9,767 nucleotides of DNA, from positions 1 to 9,767 of the forward strand of contig CANHGF010000066.1 of assembly GCA_947460065.1 (NCBI GenBank). The letters run 5' to 3'. Source of the DNA: Comamonadaceae bacterium (lineage in GTDB: Bacteria > Pseudomonadota > Gammaproteobacteria > Burkholderiales > Burkholderiaceae_C). The position numbers were made by a program, and so were the translations under genes. Of the stretch, positions 1 to 7,164 are shown one piece after another. The notes under the pieces are model-generated. The model did not search any database. It saw only the letters and a list, made by a program, of their open reading frames with translations, and was not told the DNA's origin. Position 1 is the first letter of the stretch, and the number at the start of each line of letters is the position of its first letter.

Positions 1-126
1 ACCGGCTTTCGGGGCTTCGGCAGAGGCAGCGGCGGCCGGGGCGGCAGCAGGTGCTTGCGCCAGTGCGCTGATGCTGCCTGTCAGCAAGCTCAGGCCCAGG
101 GCCAGGGAGGCGAGTAGTTTTTTCAT
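1..126 (-). CDS. amtB: Ammonium transporter AmtB, N-terminal fragment (signal peptide)
   Basis: The gene reads leftward from an ATG at 126 and runs out of the window after 42 codons, so only the N-terminus is visible. It starts MKKLLASLALGLSLLTG, a lysine n-region and a leucine-rich h-region, followed by ALAQA as a likely signal-peptidase site near residues 23-25. An Ala/Pro-rich stretch (APAAAPAAAASAEAPKAG) comes next. Signal peptide plus Ala-rich linker is common in betaproteobacterial AmtB proteins, which form trimeric ammonia channels in the inner membrane. The transporter domain itself is not visible. The call therefore rests on the leader and on its place 38 bp downstream of a PII gene, the classic glnK-amtB arrangement in which GlnK plugs the channel when nitrogen is plentiful. 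A purine-rich AGAAAGAAG lies about 7 nt before the ATG as a ribosome site. It is probably co-transcribed with glnK from the sigma-54 promoter upstream of that gene. Confidence 0.78.
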   Translation of the reverse strand, partial: MKKLLASLALGLSLLTGSISALAQAPAAAPAAAASAEAPKAG

Positions 127-164
127 GGCGTAACTTCTTTCTCTGAATGAACTGCCTGAGGGCC

Positions 165-752
<588 letters not shown>

Positions 753-757
753 CTACC

Positions 758-2275
758 ATGAGCCTGTCTATCGTGCACAGCCGCGCCCTGCTCGGTCTAC
801 AGGCCCAGCCGGTGCTGGTTGAGGTGCATCTGGCCAACGGTCTGCCGAGCTTGAGCCTGGTGGGGCTGGCCGATACCGAGGTCAAAGAGGCGCGTGAGCG
901 GGTGCGCTCGGCCATCGCCAACAGCGGCCTGGACTTTCCGGCCAACAAGCGCATCACCGTCAATCTGGCGCCGGCCGACCTGCCCAAAGATTCGGGCCGC
1001 TTCGACCTGCCCATTGCCCTGGGCATTTTGGCCGCAGCTGGCCTGCTCGATGCGCAGCAGCTCGATCGTTTTGAATTTGCCGGCGAGCTGTCTCTGGGCG
1101 GGCAGTTGCGGCCGGTTCGCGGCGCCTTGGCGATGGCTCTGGCCAGTCGCCAGGGCCCCTCCCGTGCACTGGTGCTGCCGGCCGCCTGCGCGGCCGAGGC
1201 GGCTTGTGTGCCCGGCGCTCGGGTGTATGGCCCCTCCACCTTGCTCGAGGTGGTACAGCAATTGCAGCCGGGCGGGCCGCCCGATGGACTGCTCTGGCAG
1301 CCGGTGAGCGCTGCGCCATCCGCCGCGGCTGCCTCAGGCCCGGACATGGCCGACGTCAAGGGCCAAGCGGCAGCCCGACGCGCGCTGGAGGTGGCCGCCG
1401 CCGGCGGCCACAGCCTCTTGTTGATCGGCCCGCCCGGCTCGGGCAAGTCCATGCTGGCACAGCGCCTGGCCGGACTGCTGCCAGAGATGGACACCGAATT
1501 GGCCTTGGAGAGCGCAGCCCTGGCCTCGCTGGGCGGGCGCTTTATGCCCGAGCGCTGGGCACAGCGGCCGACCTGCGCGCCGCACCACAGTGCCAGCGCG
1601 GTGGCCCTGGTCGGCGGTGGCTCGCCGCCGCGGCCGGGCGAGATTTCCCTGGCCCACGGCGGCGTGCTGTTTCTTGACGAACTGCCCGAATTTCCACGCG
1701 CGGCGCTGGAAGCCCTGCGCGAACCGTTGGAGAGCGGCTCCATCCGGGTGGTCCGGGCGGCACGGCAGGCTGAATTTCCGGCCCGGTTTCAGTTGGTGGC
1801 GGCGATGAACCCCTGCCCCTGCGGCTACCTGGGCTCACCGCAGCGTGCCTGCCGCTGCTCGCCCGAGCAGGTCTTGCGTTATCAGAGCAAGATCAGCGGC
1901 CCGCTGCTCGACCGCATCGATCTTCAGGTCGAGGTGGCGGCTCTCCCGCCGCAAGAGCTGGTGCAGGCGCCGCCCGGCGAGGCCAGTGCGCCCATCGCCC
2001 TGCGGGTGGCCGCCGCCCGCGAGCGTTCCCTGGCCCGACAGGGCTGCCTCAACGAGGCCTTGGCCGGTCAGCGCATCGACATTCACTGCACGCTGGACGA
2101 TCCGGTGGCGCAGTTCCTGACCAGCGCCGCCGCCCGCCTGGCTTGGTCGGGCCGCAGCATCCACCGCTGCCTGAAGGTGGCGCGCACCATCGCCGACCTG
2201 ACCGCCAGCCCGCAGATCGAGGTGGCCCATGTGGCCGAGGCGGTGCAGTATCGGCGGGGGCTGAAGTCATGCTGA
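758..2275 (+). CDS. comM: ComM/YifB family AAA+ ATPase (Mg-chelatase-like, transformation helicase)
   Basis: A 505-residue protein, the normal length for the YifB/ComM family. Residues 1 to about 170 form the Lon-protease/S5-like Mg-chelatase N-terminal domain, beginning with the typical MSLSIVHSRALLG and containing ITVNLAPADLPKDSGRFDLP. The AAA+ core has Walker A GPPGSGKS (224-231), Walker B VLFLDE (303-308), a four-cysteine cluster (C353, C355, C365, C367) just after AMNP, and LLDRID (383-388) with R386. In naturally transformable bacteria ComM is a hexameric helicase that drives branch migration when incoming single-stranded DNA is joined to the chromosome. The ATG at 758 fits the family N-terminus. 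The frame stays open upstream to 539 with only TTG starts (698, 731), which the family does not use. No clear Shine-Dalgarno sequence precedes 758. The next gene encodes an exported DNA ligase, consistent with DNA-uptake functions, though comM also occurs in bacteria not known to be competent. Confidence 0.95.
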   Translation: MSLSIVHSRALLGLQAQPVLVEVHLANGLPSLSLVGLADTEVKEARERVRSAIANSGLDFPANKRITVNLAPADLPKDSGRFDLPIALGILAAAGLLDAQQLDRFEFAGELSLGGQLRPVRGALAMALASRQGPSRALVLPAACAAEAACVPGARVYGPSTLLEVVQQLQPGGPPDGLLWQPVSAAPSAAAASGPDMADVKGQAAARRALEVAAAGGHSLLLIGPPGSGKSMLAQRLAGLLPEMDTELALESAALASLGGRFMPERWAQRPTCAPHHSASAVALVGGGSPPRPGEISLAHGGVLFLDELPEFPRAALEALREPLESGSIRVVRAARQAEFPARFQLVAAMNPCPCGYLGSPQRACRCSPEQVLRYQSKISGPLLDRIDLQVEVAALPPQELVQAPPGEASAPIALRVAAARERSLARQGCLNEALAGQRIDIHCTLDDPVAQFLTSAAARLAWSGRSIHRCLKVARTIADLTASPQIEVAHVAEAVQYRRGLKSC

Positions 2276-2397
2276 GCTTGTGGTGGATCGGGCGCACAGC
2301 CAGCTGCTTCACGTCCTCGCCAGTTTGTCCGCCGAGAACGCCACCGCTCGGGATGTCCACCTGCTGGGCCCCCAAGGCCAATGGTTCCGTGATTTAC

Positions 2398-2405
2398 AAG
2401 GAGGG
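2398..2405 (+). promoter_or_regulatory. Strong ribosome binding site that fixes the ligase start
   Basis: AAGGAGGG is a near-perfect anti-16S match located 6 nt before the ATG at 2412. It decides the ligase start: the open frame extends back to a GTG at 2280, but no comparable site precedes that codon. A start at 2412 also places the hydrophobic export segment close to the N-terminus. Confidence 0.85.
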
Positions 2406-2411
2406 TCGATC

Positions 2412-3281
2412 ATGTGCGCTGGTGTACAAGGGCTTGAGTCGGGGCCGCAGCGGCGGCAGGTTTTGTTTTTCGGGCTCGGCCCCTGGCTGCTTTCGGGGGC
2501 GTCGGCAGCCGATGGCGATGTTCAGCTGGCTTCGGTCTGGCCCTCCGGACAATCGCCCCAGGGTTTCCTGGTCAGCGAAAAGTACGACGGCGTGCGCGCG
2601 GTCTGGGACGGCCAGGTCTTGCGCTTTCGCAGCGGACGGGTGATTGCTGCACCCGCATGGTTTTTGGCGGCTTTGCCTGCCATGCCGCTGGACGGCGAGT
2701 TGTGGATGGGGCGGGGGCAGTTTGACCTTGTCTCGGGCGCGGTGCGAAGGACGGTGCCTGACGATGCCCAGTGGCGCGAGCTGCGCTACATGGTGTTTGA
2801 TACCTGGGGGCTGCATGAGCCCTTTGCCCAGCGGGTCGGCCGCGTGGCGCAGGCGATTTCAGCGGCTGCCCAGCCTTGGCTGGTGGCCGTTGCCCAGGAG
2901 CCGGCGGAAAGCGCGCAGGCACTGCAAGCGCGCTTGCAGCAGGTGGTCACGCAGGGTGGCGAGGGCTTGGTGTTGCACCGCGCCGATGCGCAGTGGCGGG
3001 CGGGCCGCACGCAGGCTTTGTACAAGCACAAGCCCGAGCCGGATGAGGACGGCCAGGTGGTCGGTTACCAGCCTGGACAGGGCCGCCTGCAGGGTCAGAC
3101 CGGGGCCTTGTTGATGCAAACGCCGCAAGGCCAGCGCTTTGCTCTGGGTGCCGGTCTGAGCGATGCGCTGCGCCGCCACCCGCCCCCTGTCGGGACATGG
3201 GTGACTTACCGCTACCGGGACCGCACCGCCTCAGGTTTGCCGCGCTTTGCCAGTTTTTTGAGGGTGCGCGAGCCGGAGTGA
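2412..3281 (+). CDS. ligE: Exported ATP-dependent DNA ligase, LigE type
   Basis: A 289-residue minimal ATP-dependent DNA ligase (nucleotidyltransferase domain plus OB-fold, no DNA-binding domain), the LigE architecture of Gram-negative bacteria. Motif I is KYDGVR (57-62), with K57 as the lysine that accepts AMP. Motif III lies in LDGELWMG (93-100), motif IV is EGLVLH (184-189) and motif V is LYKHKP (203-208). The OB-fold runs from about 211 to the end. Residues 1-32 look like an export signal: a long n-region with two arginines (QRRQVLFFG, 13-21), a modestly hydrophobic stretch and an ASA|AD cleavage site after about residue 32. LigE enzymes seal nicks and are thought to act in the periplasm or outside the cell on external or incoming DNA. 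The RR-x-V-L pattern resembles a Tat signal. The gene is 136 bp downstream of comM on the same strand, probably in the same unit or with its own promoter in the gap. All catalytic motifs look intact. Confidence 0.9.
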   Translation: MCAGVQGLESGPQRRQVLFFGLGPWLLSGASAADGDVQLASVWPSGQSPQGFLVSEKYDGVRAVWDGQVLRFRSGRVIAAPAWFLAALPAMPLDGELWMGRGQFDLVSGAVRRTVPDDAQWRELRYMVFDTWGLHEPFAQRVGRVAQAISAAAQPWLVAVAQEPAESAQALQARLQQVVTQGGEGLVLHRADAQWRAGRTQALYKHKPEPDEDGQVVGYQPGQGRLQGQTGALLMQTPQGQRFALGAGLSDALRRHPPPVGTWVTYRYRDRTASGLPRFASFLRVREPE

Positions 3282-3475
3282 GTATGTTCCATGGTGGCGG
3301 CTTTTGCCGCTGCCGCCCGCATGGCCCGCCCCGCGCTGTCGCGGCCGGGCCAGGGCTGCGCCGCCGATCGTGGGAAACTTAACCCGGTCGTTCGGCTTGG
3401 CAGGCTTGGCAAAGCGTCTGCCGCCGACCGCTGCAAGTCCCTTCATTCAGGCCGGAGTAGACCCGGCTGGCTAAT
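3282..3475. other. Non-coding spacer between ligase and MFS genes
   Basis: These 194 bp hold no convincing gene. Short open frames exist on both strands but look like chance frames in GC-rich DNA. What can be seen: a small stem GCGGC-TTTT-GCCGC at 3297-3310 with no U-tract after it, the tandem 9-mer at 3394-3411, and GCCGG-N7-CCGGC at about 3452-3468, just before the MFS start. No good -10/-35 pair or terminator was recognised. The spacer probably carries the promoter of the MFS gene. Confidence 0.5.
3394..3411. repeat. Perfect tandem 9-mer (2 copies) upstream of the MFS gene
   Basis: GGCTTGGCA occurs twice back to back, about 65-82 bp before the MFS start codon. Each copy contains TTGGCA, which could serve as a -35 element or a half-site, but no matching -10 element was found at 16-18 bp. 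It may be chance or a regulator site. Confidence 0.5.
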
Positions 3476-4639
3476 TTGAGCAACCGCCCGCCTTATCAAC
3501 TCTTGGTCTTGCGCCTGATCGCCCTGATGGTGCTGGCTCATCTGGCCTTTGGGGGCGTACGCCTGACCTTAACGCTCTGGGCGGTAGCGCGCGGCATGTC
3601 GCCCCTGGGCGTGGGTGTATTGCTCAGCATGCTCATGATCATGCCCACACTGACATCGGTGGCCATGGGGCGCTGGAGTGACCGGGTGGGCTTTCGGCCG
3701 CCGGTTCGATGCGGCATGCTGCTGATCCTGTTGGGCGGCCTGCTGGCTGCCTGGGCGCCGCATCTGGCGGTGATGGCGCTGGGCAGTGTGCTGGTGGGCT
3801 GGGGCGTGACCATGGCACAGGTGGCCGTCACCCAGGCCATCGGTCAGGCCTGTGGACCCGAGGGGACCACCTGGGGTTTTGCCGGCATGAGTGTGGGCTT
3901 TTCCTTTTCGGGCTTCGTTGGGCCGCTGGTTGCCGGTGTCCTGATTGACAACGCCGGCCATGCCAGCGCCTTCCTGGCCATGTGCATCACCCCGCCCTTG
4001 GGCTTGCTCCTGCTGCGCACTGTGCGCTCGCCGTTGCTGCAGCCGGTGGCCCGGGCGCAGCACAGCGAAGGCGACGCACCGCAGGCCAGCTTGATGGCGC
4101 TGGGCTCCATACGCTCAGCACTGATCATTGCTGCCATGGTGGCCCTGGCCTGGGACCTGTTCAATTTCTTTATGCCAGTCCATGCGGCGGCCCTGGGCCT
4201 GTCGGCCACCGCCATTGGCGCGATTGCATCGACGTATGCGGCCGGCAGTCTGGCGGTGCGTATGGTGCTGGGCCGGATGGCGCAGCGGGTCAGTCCGGCG
4301 CGCCTGCTGACCGTGGCCCTGGCCATGACGGTGCTGCTCTATGGCATTACGCCATGGGCCACCAGCTTGCCCCAGTTACTGGCGCTGGCGCTGCTGACGG
4401 GACTGATGTTGGGCGCTGGCCAGCCCCTGGCGATGACGCTCCTGCATCAGAACGCGCCTCCTGGCCGGGCGGGCGAGGCCATAGGCATGCGCTCGGTCAT
4501 CGTCAGCGCCAGCCAGACGTTTTTGCCGGCGGCCTTCGGTGCTCTCGGCTCGGCCCTGGGTACTGGGCCGGTGTTCTGGGTGGTCGCGCTGACCGTGCTG
4601 CTGTCCCTGGTGATCGTGCGGCCTAACCTTCAAACTTAG
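3476..4639 (+). CDS. MFS transporter (DHA/AraJ-like efflux type)
   Basis: A 387-residue, highly hydrophobic protein with the pattern of about 12 membrane helices. The family loop between helices 2 and 3 is present as GRWSDRVGFRPP (65-76), the motif A shape G-x3-D-R-x-G-x-R. A hydrophilic central loop (about residues 184-203, with PVARAQHSEGDAPQ) divides the two six-helix halves. This length suits the drug/sugar efflux-like MFS group (COG2814 type). The substrate cannot be read from sequence. The start is TTG at 3476: it gives MSNRPPYQLL ahead of helix 1, and the frame is closed by a TAG at 3458-3460 just upstream. GGAG at 3453-3456 is too far away for a strong ribosome site, so translation may be weak. 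An ATG at 3527 would cut into helix 1 and is less likely. The gene converges with the E1 beta gene with only 6 bp between stop codons. No regulator lies beside it. Confidence 0.85.
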   Translation: MSNRPPYQLLVLRLIALMVLAHLAFGGVRLTLTLWAVARGMSPLGVGVLLSMLMIMPTLTSVAMGRWSDRVGFRPPVRCGMLLILLGGLLAAWAPHLAVMALGSVLVGWGVTMAQVAVTQAIGQACGPEGTTWGFAGMSVGFSFSGFVGPLVAGVLIDNAGHASAFLAMCITPPLGLLLLRTVRSPLLQPVARAQHSEGDAPQASLMALGSIRSALIIAAMVALAWDLFNFFMPVHAAALGLSATAIGAIASTYAAGSLAVRMVLGRMAQRVSPARLLTVALAMTVLLYGITPWATSLPQLLALALLTGLMLGAGQPLAMTLLHQNAPPGRAGEAIGMRSVIVSASQTFLPAAFGALGSALGTGPVFWVVALTVLLSLVIVRPNLQT

Positions 4640-4645
4640 GGCTGA

Positions 4646-5632
4646 TCAGGTGGCACGGGCGCGAGGGCCTTGCAGGCAGGCCAGGGCGGCTGCCACCACC
4701 TGTTCCTGCGCGACCCGAGCCTGCGCTTCGAGCACCGGCGCATAGCCCACGGGAATGCGCGGTCCGCCCAGGCGCCGCACCGGTATGCCCAGTTCCTCGG
4801 CCACGGTGGCGGCGATTTCCGCGCCAAAGCCAGCCGCTTGTATGGCTTCGTGCACCACCAGCAGGTGGCCGGTGCGGGCGCAGGAGTTGAGCACCGTCTC
4901 GCGGTCCCAAGGCCAGATGGTGCGCAGGTCGATCAGTTCAACTTCCACCCCTTGGGCGGCCAATTGCTCGCAGGCGCTGGCGCACACCTGCAGTTGCCGG
5001 CTCCAGCTGACCAGGGTCAGGTTGCTGCCAGGGCGCAGGCAGGCGGCCTGGCCCAGCGGCACTTGTACGGATTCGTCGAGCGCGCCTTGCAGGCCCCACA
5101 GGGTCTTGTGCTCCATATAGACCACCGGGTCGCCGGATTGCAGCGCTGCCCGCAAGAGGCTGTAGTTGTCCTGTACCGAGCCGGGGCAGACCACCACCAG
5201 CCCCGGCATGTGGGCGAACCAGGCTTCGAGCGACTGCGAGTGCTGGGCAGCCGAAGCGTCCCAGATGCCATTGGGCATGCGCGCCACCAGCGACACCCGG
5301 CCTTGCCCGCCGAACATATAGCGGTTCTTGGCGGCCTGGTTGATCACCTCGTCCATGCCGCACAGGGCAAAGTCGACCACCCGCATCTCGACCACTGGCC
5401 GCAGCCCGGCCAGGGCCATGCCCACGCCAGCGCCCATGATGGCGGCCTCGCTGATGGGCGTGTCGATGACGCGCTGGCTGCCAAACTGCTGCTGCAGACC
5501 TTTGTATTGGCCAAAAATGCCGCCGCGGCCCACGTCTTCGCCAAGCACCACCACCCTGGGGTCGGCCTGCATTTCAAGTTCGAGCGCGCGCACTGCGGCG
5601 CCGCTGTAGCTGGCTGGCTGACTCAAAACCAT
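4646..5632 (-). CDS. Thiamine-diphosphate dehydrogenase E1 component, beta subunit (acetoin/2-oxo acid type)
   Basis: A 328-residue E1 beta subunit, the usual length for AcoB/PdhB/BkdB proteins. Family features in order: LGEDVGRGGIFG (30-41); DTPISEAAIMGAG (57-69), where E62 occupies the position of the glutamate that contacts the thiamine aminopyrimidine N1'; the core strand RPVVEM (78-83); the loop AQHSQSLEAWFAH (129-141); then the C-terminal transketolase-like domain with DLRTIWPWD (235-243) and HEAIQAAGFGAEIA (261-274). Together with alpha it forms an alpha2beta2 E1 that decarboxylates a 2-oxo acid, or cleaves acetoin, and passes the acyl group to a lipoyl E2. Its ATG overlaps the end of the alpha gene by 10 bp, so the two are probably translationally coupled; GGAGACGG precedes the start. 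Within this enzyme group the closest feel is the acetoin dehydrogenase/pyruvate dehydrogenase class, but the substrate is unproven. No E2 or E3 gene follows in the window; the next gene downstream is the convergent MFS gene. Confidence 0.92.
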   Translation of the reverse strand: MVLSQPASYSGAAVRALELEMQADPRVVVLGEDVGRGGIFGQYKGLQQQFGSQRVIDTPISEAAIMGAGVGMALAGLRPVVEMRVVDFALCGMDEVINQAAKNRYMFGGQGRVSLVARMPNGIWDASAAQHSQSLEAWFAHMPGLVVVCPGSVQDNYSLLRAALQSGDPVVYMEHKTLWGLQGALDESVQVPLGQAACLRPGSNLTLVSWSRQLQVCASACEQLAAQGVEVELIDLRTIWPWDRETVLNSCARTGHLLVVHEAIQAAGFGAEIAATVAEELGIPVRRLGGPRIPVGYAPVLEAQARVAQEQVVAAALACLQGPRARAT

Positions 5633-6642
5633 TGTCCGTCTCCGCTCGATTGAATGTCTGTGTAGGCGGCCGCAGCTGTGGGCCAGGGCGCGGCGTCTGC
5701 GGCCGCCATGGCCTGGGCGACCTCGGCGGCAGCAGCGTCGTCAATGGCCTGCAGGTCGGCCAGCAGGCCGCCCAGCTGCTGGTAATGGGCCCGGGCCTTG
5801 ATGAAGGGGTCCAGTTGCTGGGCCTGTAGTACCTCTTGCGGGTCGCGGTAGGCCGCCGGGTCCACCGACACATGGCCCTTGAGCCGGTAGGTGATGGCGT
5901 GCAGCAGGCGTGGCCCGCCGCCCGCGCGGATCTGGGCGATGAGTTCACCGGCCAGAGCGTGGACCTGCCAGACTTCATTGCCGTTGACCTGGCTGGCCGC
6001 GATACCCAGGCTGGCGCTGCGCGCGGAAGCGCCTTCACCGGCGATCATCGCGCGGCTGGCGGTGGTGGCGCTCCAGCGGTTGTCTTCGCAGACAAACAGC
6101 ACCGGCAACTGGTGAATGCGGGCCCAGTTGAGTGATTCCAGAAAGGGTCCGCGGTTGATTGCGCCGTCGCCAAAAAAGCAGACGGTGATGGCTGGCTTGC
6201 CTTGCAGTTTCTGAGCGTGCGCTGCGCCCACCGCGATCGGCAGGCCAGCGGCCACCACGCCATTGGCGCCGAGCATGCCGACTGAAAAATCGGCGATGTG
6301 CATGGAGCCGCCCTTGCCGCCGTTAAAGCCGCTGGCCTTGCCGTAGAGCTCGCCCATCATGCGGCCCAGGTCGGCCCCCTTGGCCAGGGTATGGCCATGG
6401 CCGCGGTGGGTGGAGGTCAGCAGGTCGTCGGCCTTCAGATGGGCGCAGACCCCGGCGGGCACCGCCTCCTGGCCGGTCGACAGGTGCAGCGGGCCGCGCA
6501 CTTTGGCGCTGCCGTCGGCGGTCTTGCTGTAGGCGCTCACACCGCCCTGGCTGACGATTTCGGCCGCGTCCTCGAAGGCGCGTATGCGGCTCATGCAGCG
6601 GTAGAGTTGGCGCAGGCTGTTCAATGGATCGTCGCGGTTCAA
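5623..6642 (-). CDS. Thiamine-diphosphate dehydrogenase E1 component, alpha subunit (acetoin/2-oxo acid type)
   Basis: A 339-residue E1 alpha subunit. Landmarks: HLSTGQEAVPAGV (53-65), the family substrate-pocket strand; THRGHGHTLAKG (78-89); GGKGGSMHIAD (108-118); the thiamine-diphosphate/Mg motif starting GDGAINRG (158-165) and ending EDN (186-188) where most relatives have ENN; and GHVSVDPAAYRDPQE (256-270), the histidine-containing loop typical of the fold. The region resembles acetoin dehydrogenase alpha (AcoA) more than mitochondrial-type PDH. A short extra segment, SAYSKTADGSAKVRG (36-50), precedes the HLSTGQEA strand. The start is TTG at 6642, supported by AGGAG 8 nt upstream. The C-terminal 40 residues are Ala-rich and less conserved. 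It forms the catalytic E1 heterotetramer with the beta subunit encoded immediately downstream. It is transcribed away from a TRAP transporter, so its substrate is plausibly what that transporter brings in. Confidence 0.92.
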   Translation of the reverse strand: MNRDDPLNSLRQLYRCMSRIRAFEDAAEIVSQGGVSAYSKTADGSAKVRGPLHLSTGQEAVPAGVCAHLKADDLLTSTHRGHGHTLAKGADLGRMMGELYGKASGFNGGKGGSMHIADFSVGMLGANGVVAAGLPIAVGAAHAQKLQGKPAITVCFFGDGAINRGPFLESLNWARIHQLPVLFVCEDNRWSATTASRAMIAGEGASARSASLGIAASQVNGNEVWQVHALAGELIAQIRAGGGPRLLHAITYRLKGHVSVDPAAYRDPQEVLQAQQLDPFIKARAHYQQLGGLLADLQAIDDAAAAEVAQAMAAADAAPWPTAAAAYTDIQSSGDGQWF

Positions 6643-6650
6643 AGGCTGTT

Positions 6651-6655
6651 CTCCT
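6651..6655 (-). promoter_or_regulatory. Ribosome binding site supporting the TTG start of E1 alpha
   Basis: AGGAG on the minus strand lies 8 nt before the TTG at 6642-6640. No ATG or GTG in this frame near the N-terminus has comparable support, so the rare TTG is taken as the real start. Confidence 0.75.
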
Positions 6656-6662
6656 GGTGCGT

Positions 6663-6679
6663 CCGGCCACTGGGGCCGG
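6663..6679. repeat. Perfect inverted repeat in the divergent E1/TRAP control region
   Basis: CCGGCC-ACTGG-GGCCGG is a perfect 6-bp inverted repeat with a 5-nt spacer. It occupies the middle of the 51-bp gap between the E1 alpha start codon (6642) and the TRAP small-subunit start (6694). Its place suggests an operator shared by the two divergent genes, or an RNA hairpin in a leader. It is all G/C in the arms, so chance in GC-rich DNA is possible. Confidence 0.5.
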
Positions 6680-6693
6680 CCGCAGTTTAGGCT

Positions 6694-7164
6694 ATGCTCA
6701 TCAGGATGAAGCCATCGATTGTTTTAGAAGACAAGTTGGGTGCGGCCTTGATGGCTGCGCTGCTCCTTATCACCGTGGTCAATGTGTTCGTGCGCTACTT
6801 TACCGACCAGTCTTTTGCCTGGACCGAGGAAATTTCCTGCTTCCTCATGCTGGCCTTGGCCATGGCCGGCAGTGCGGCGGCGGTGGTGCGCGACAGCCAC
6901 ATTCGGGTGGACTATTTCCTGGCCTCGGGAAGCGCAGCAAGGCAGCGTCGCTTGGCCCTGTTGTCAGCGTTGGCCTCGGCCTTTTTCTTTGCAGTGCTGG
7001 GCCTGCTGTCGGCACAGATGGCCTGGGATGAGTTCCGCTACAACGAGACCTCGCCGGCCATCGGCGTGCCCAAGTGGTGGTATTCGGTCTGGCTGCCGGT
7101 TTTTTGCGGCATTTTGTGCGCCCGCTCGCTCCAGGGCTGGCAGCGCCTGAGGAGCCAGGCATGA
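6694..7164 (+). CDS. TRAP transporter small membrane subunit (DctQ family)
   Basis: A 156-residue protein with four predicted membrane helices (about residues 16-36, 48-66, 88-110 and 126-147), the size and topology of the DctQ subunit of tripartite ATP-independent periplasmic transporters. The family signature FAWTEEIS (41-48) follows helix 1. SPAIGVPKWWYSVWLP (120-135), before helix 4, is also typical. The subunit bridges the binding protein and the large channel subunit in the inner membrane. Its TGA overlaps the next gene's ATG (ATGA), so the two are translationally coupled. The ATG at 6694 has only a weak TAGG ahead of it. A second ATG at 6706 would give MKPSIVLEDK and is an alternative start; the difference is four residues. 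With the E1 alpha gene so close on the other strand, its promoter must lie in or overlap the 51-bp gap or the start of the opposing gene. Confidence 0.92.
   Translation: MLIRMKPSIVLEDKLGAALMAALLLITVVNVFVRYFTDQSFAWTEEISCFLMLALAMAGSAAAVVRDSHIRVDYFLASGSAARQRRLALLSALASAFFFAVLGLLSAQMAWDEFRYNETSPAIGVPKWWYSVWLPVFCGILCARSLQGWQRLRSQA

Noticed and set aside
2269..2643. Open frame starting at an ATG that overlaps the comM stop (ATGCTGA)
   Set aside because: The product is Cys/Arg/Ser-rich without family character, runs into the ligase gene in another frame and has no ribosome site; the ligase frame carries all the conserved motifs.
3291..3320. GCGGC-TTTT-GCCGC stem after the ligase gene as a terminator
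   Set aside because: Short stem with no T-run following; not an intrinsic terminator by sequence.
4670..5653. Long plus-strand open frame opposite the E1 beta gene
   Set aside because: His/Gln/Gly/Ala-rich shadow frame with no recognisable motifs; the minus strand encodes a full E1 beta subunit.
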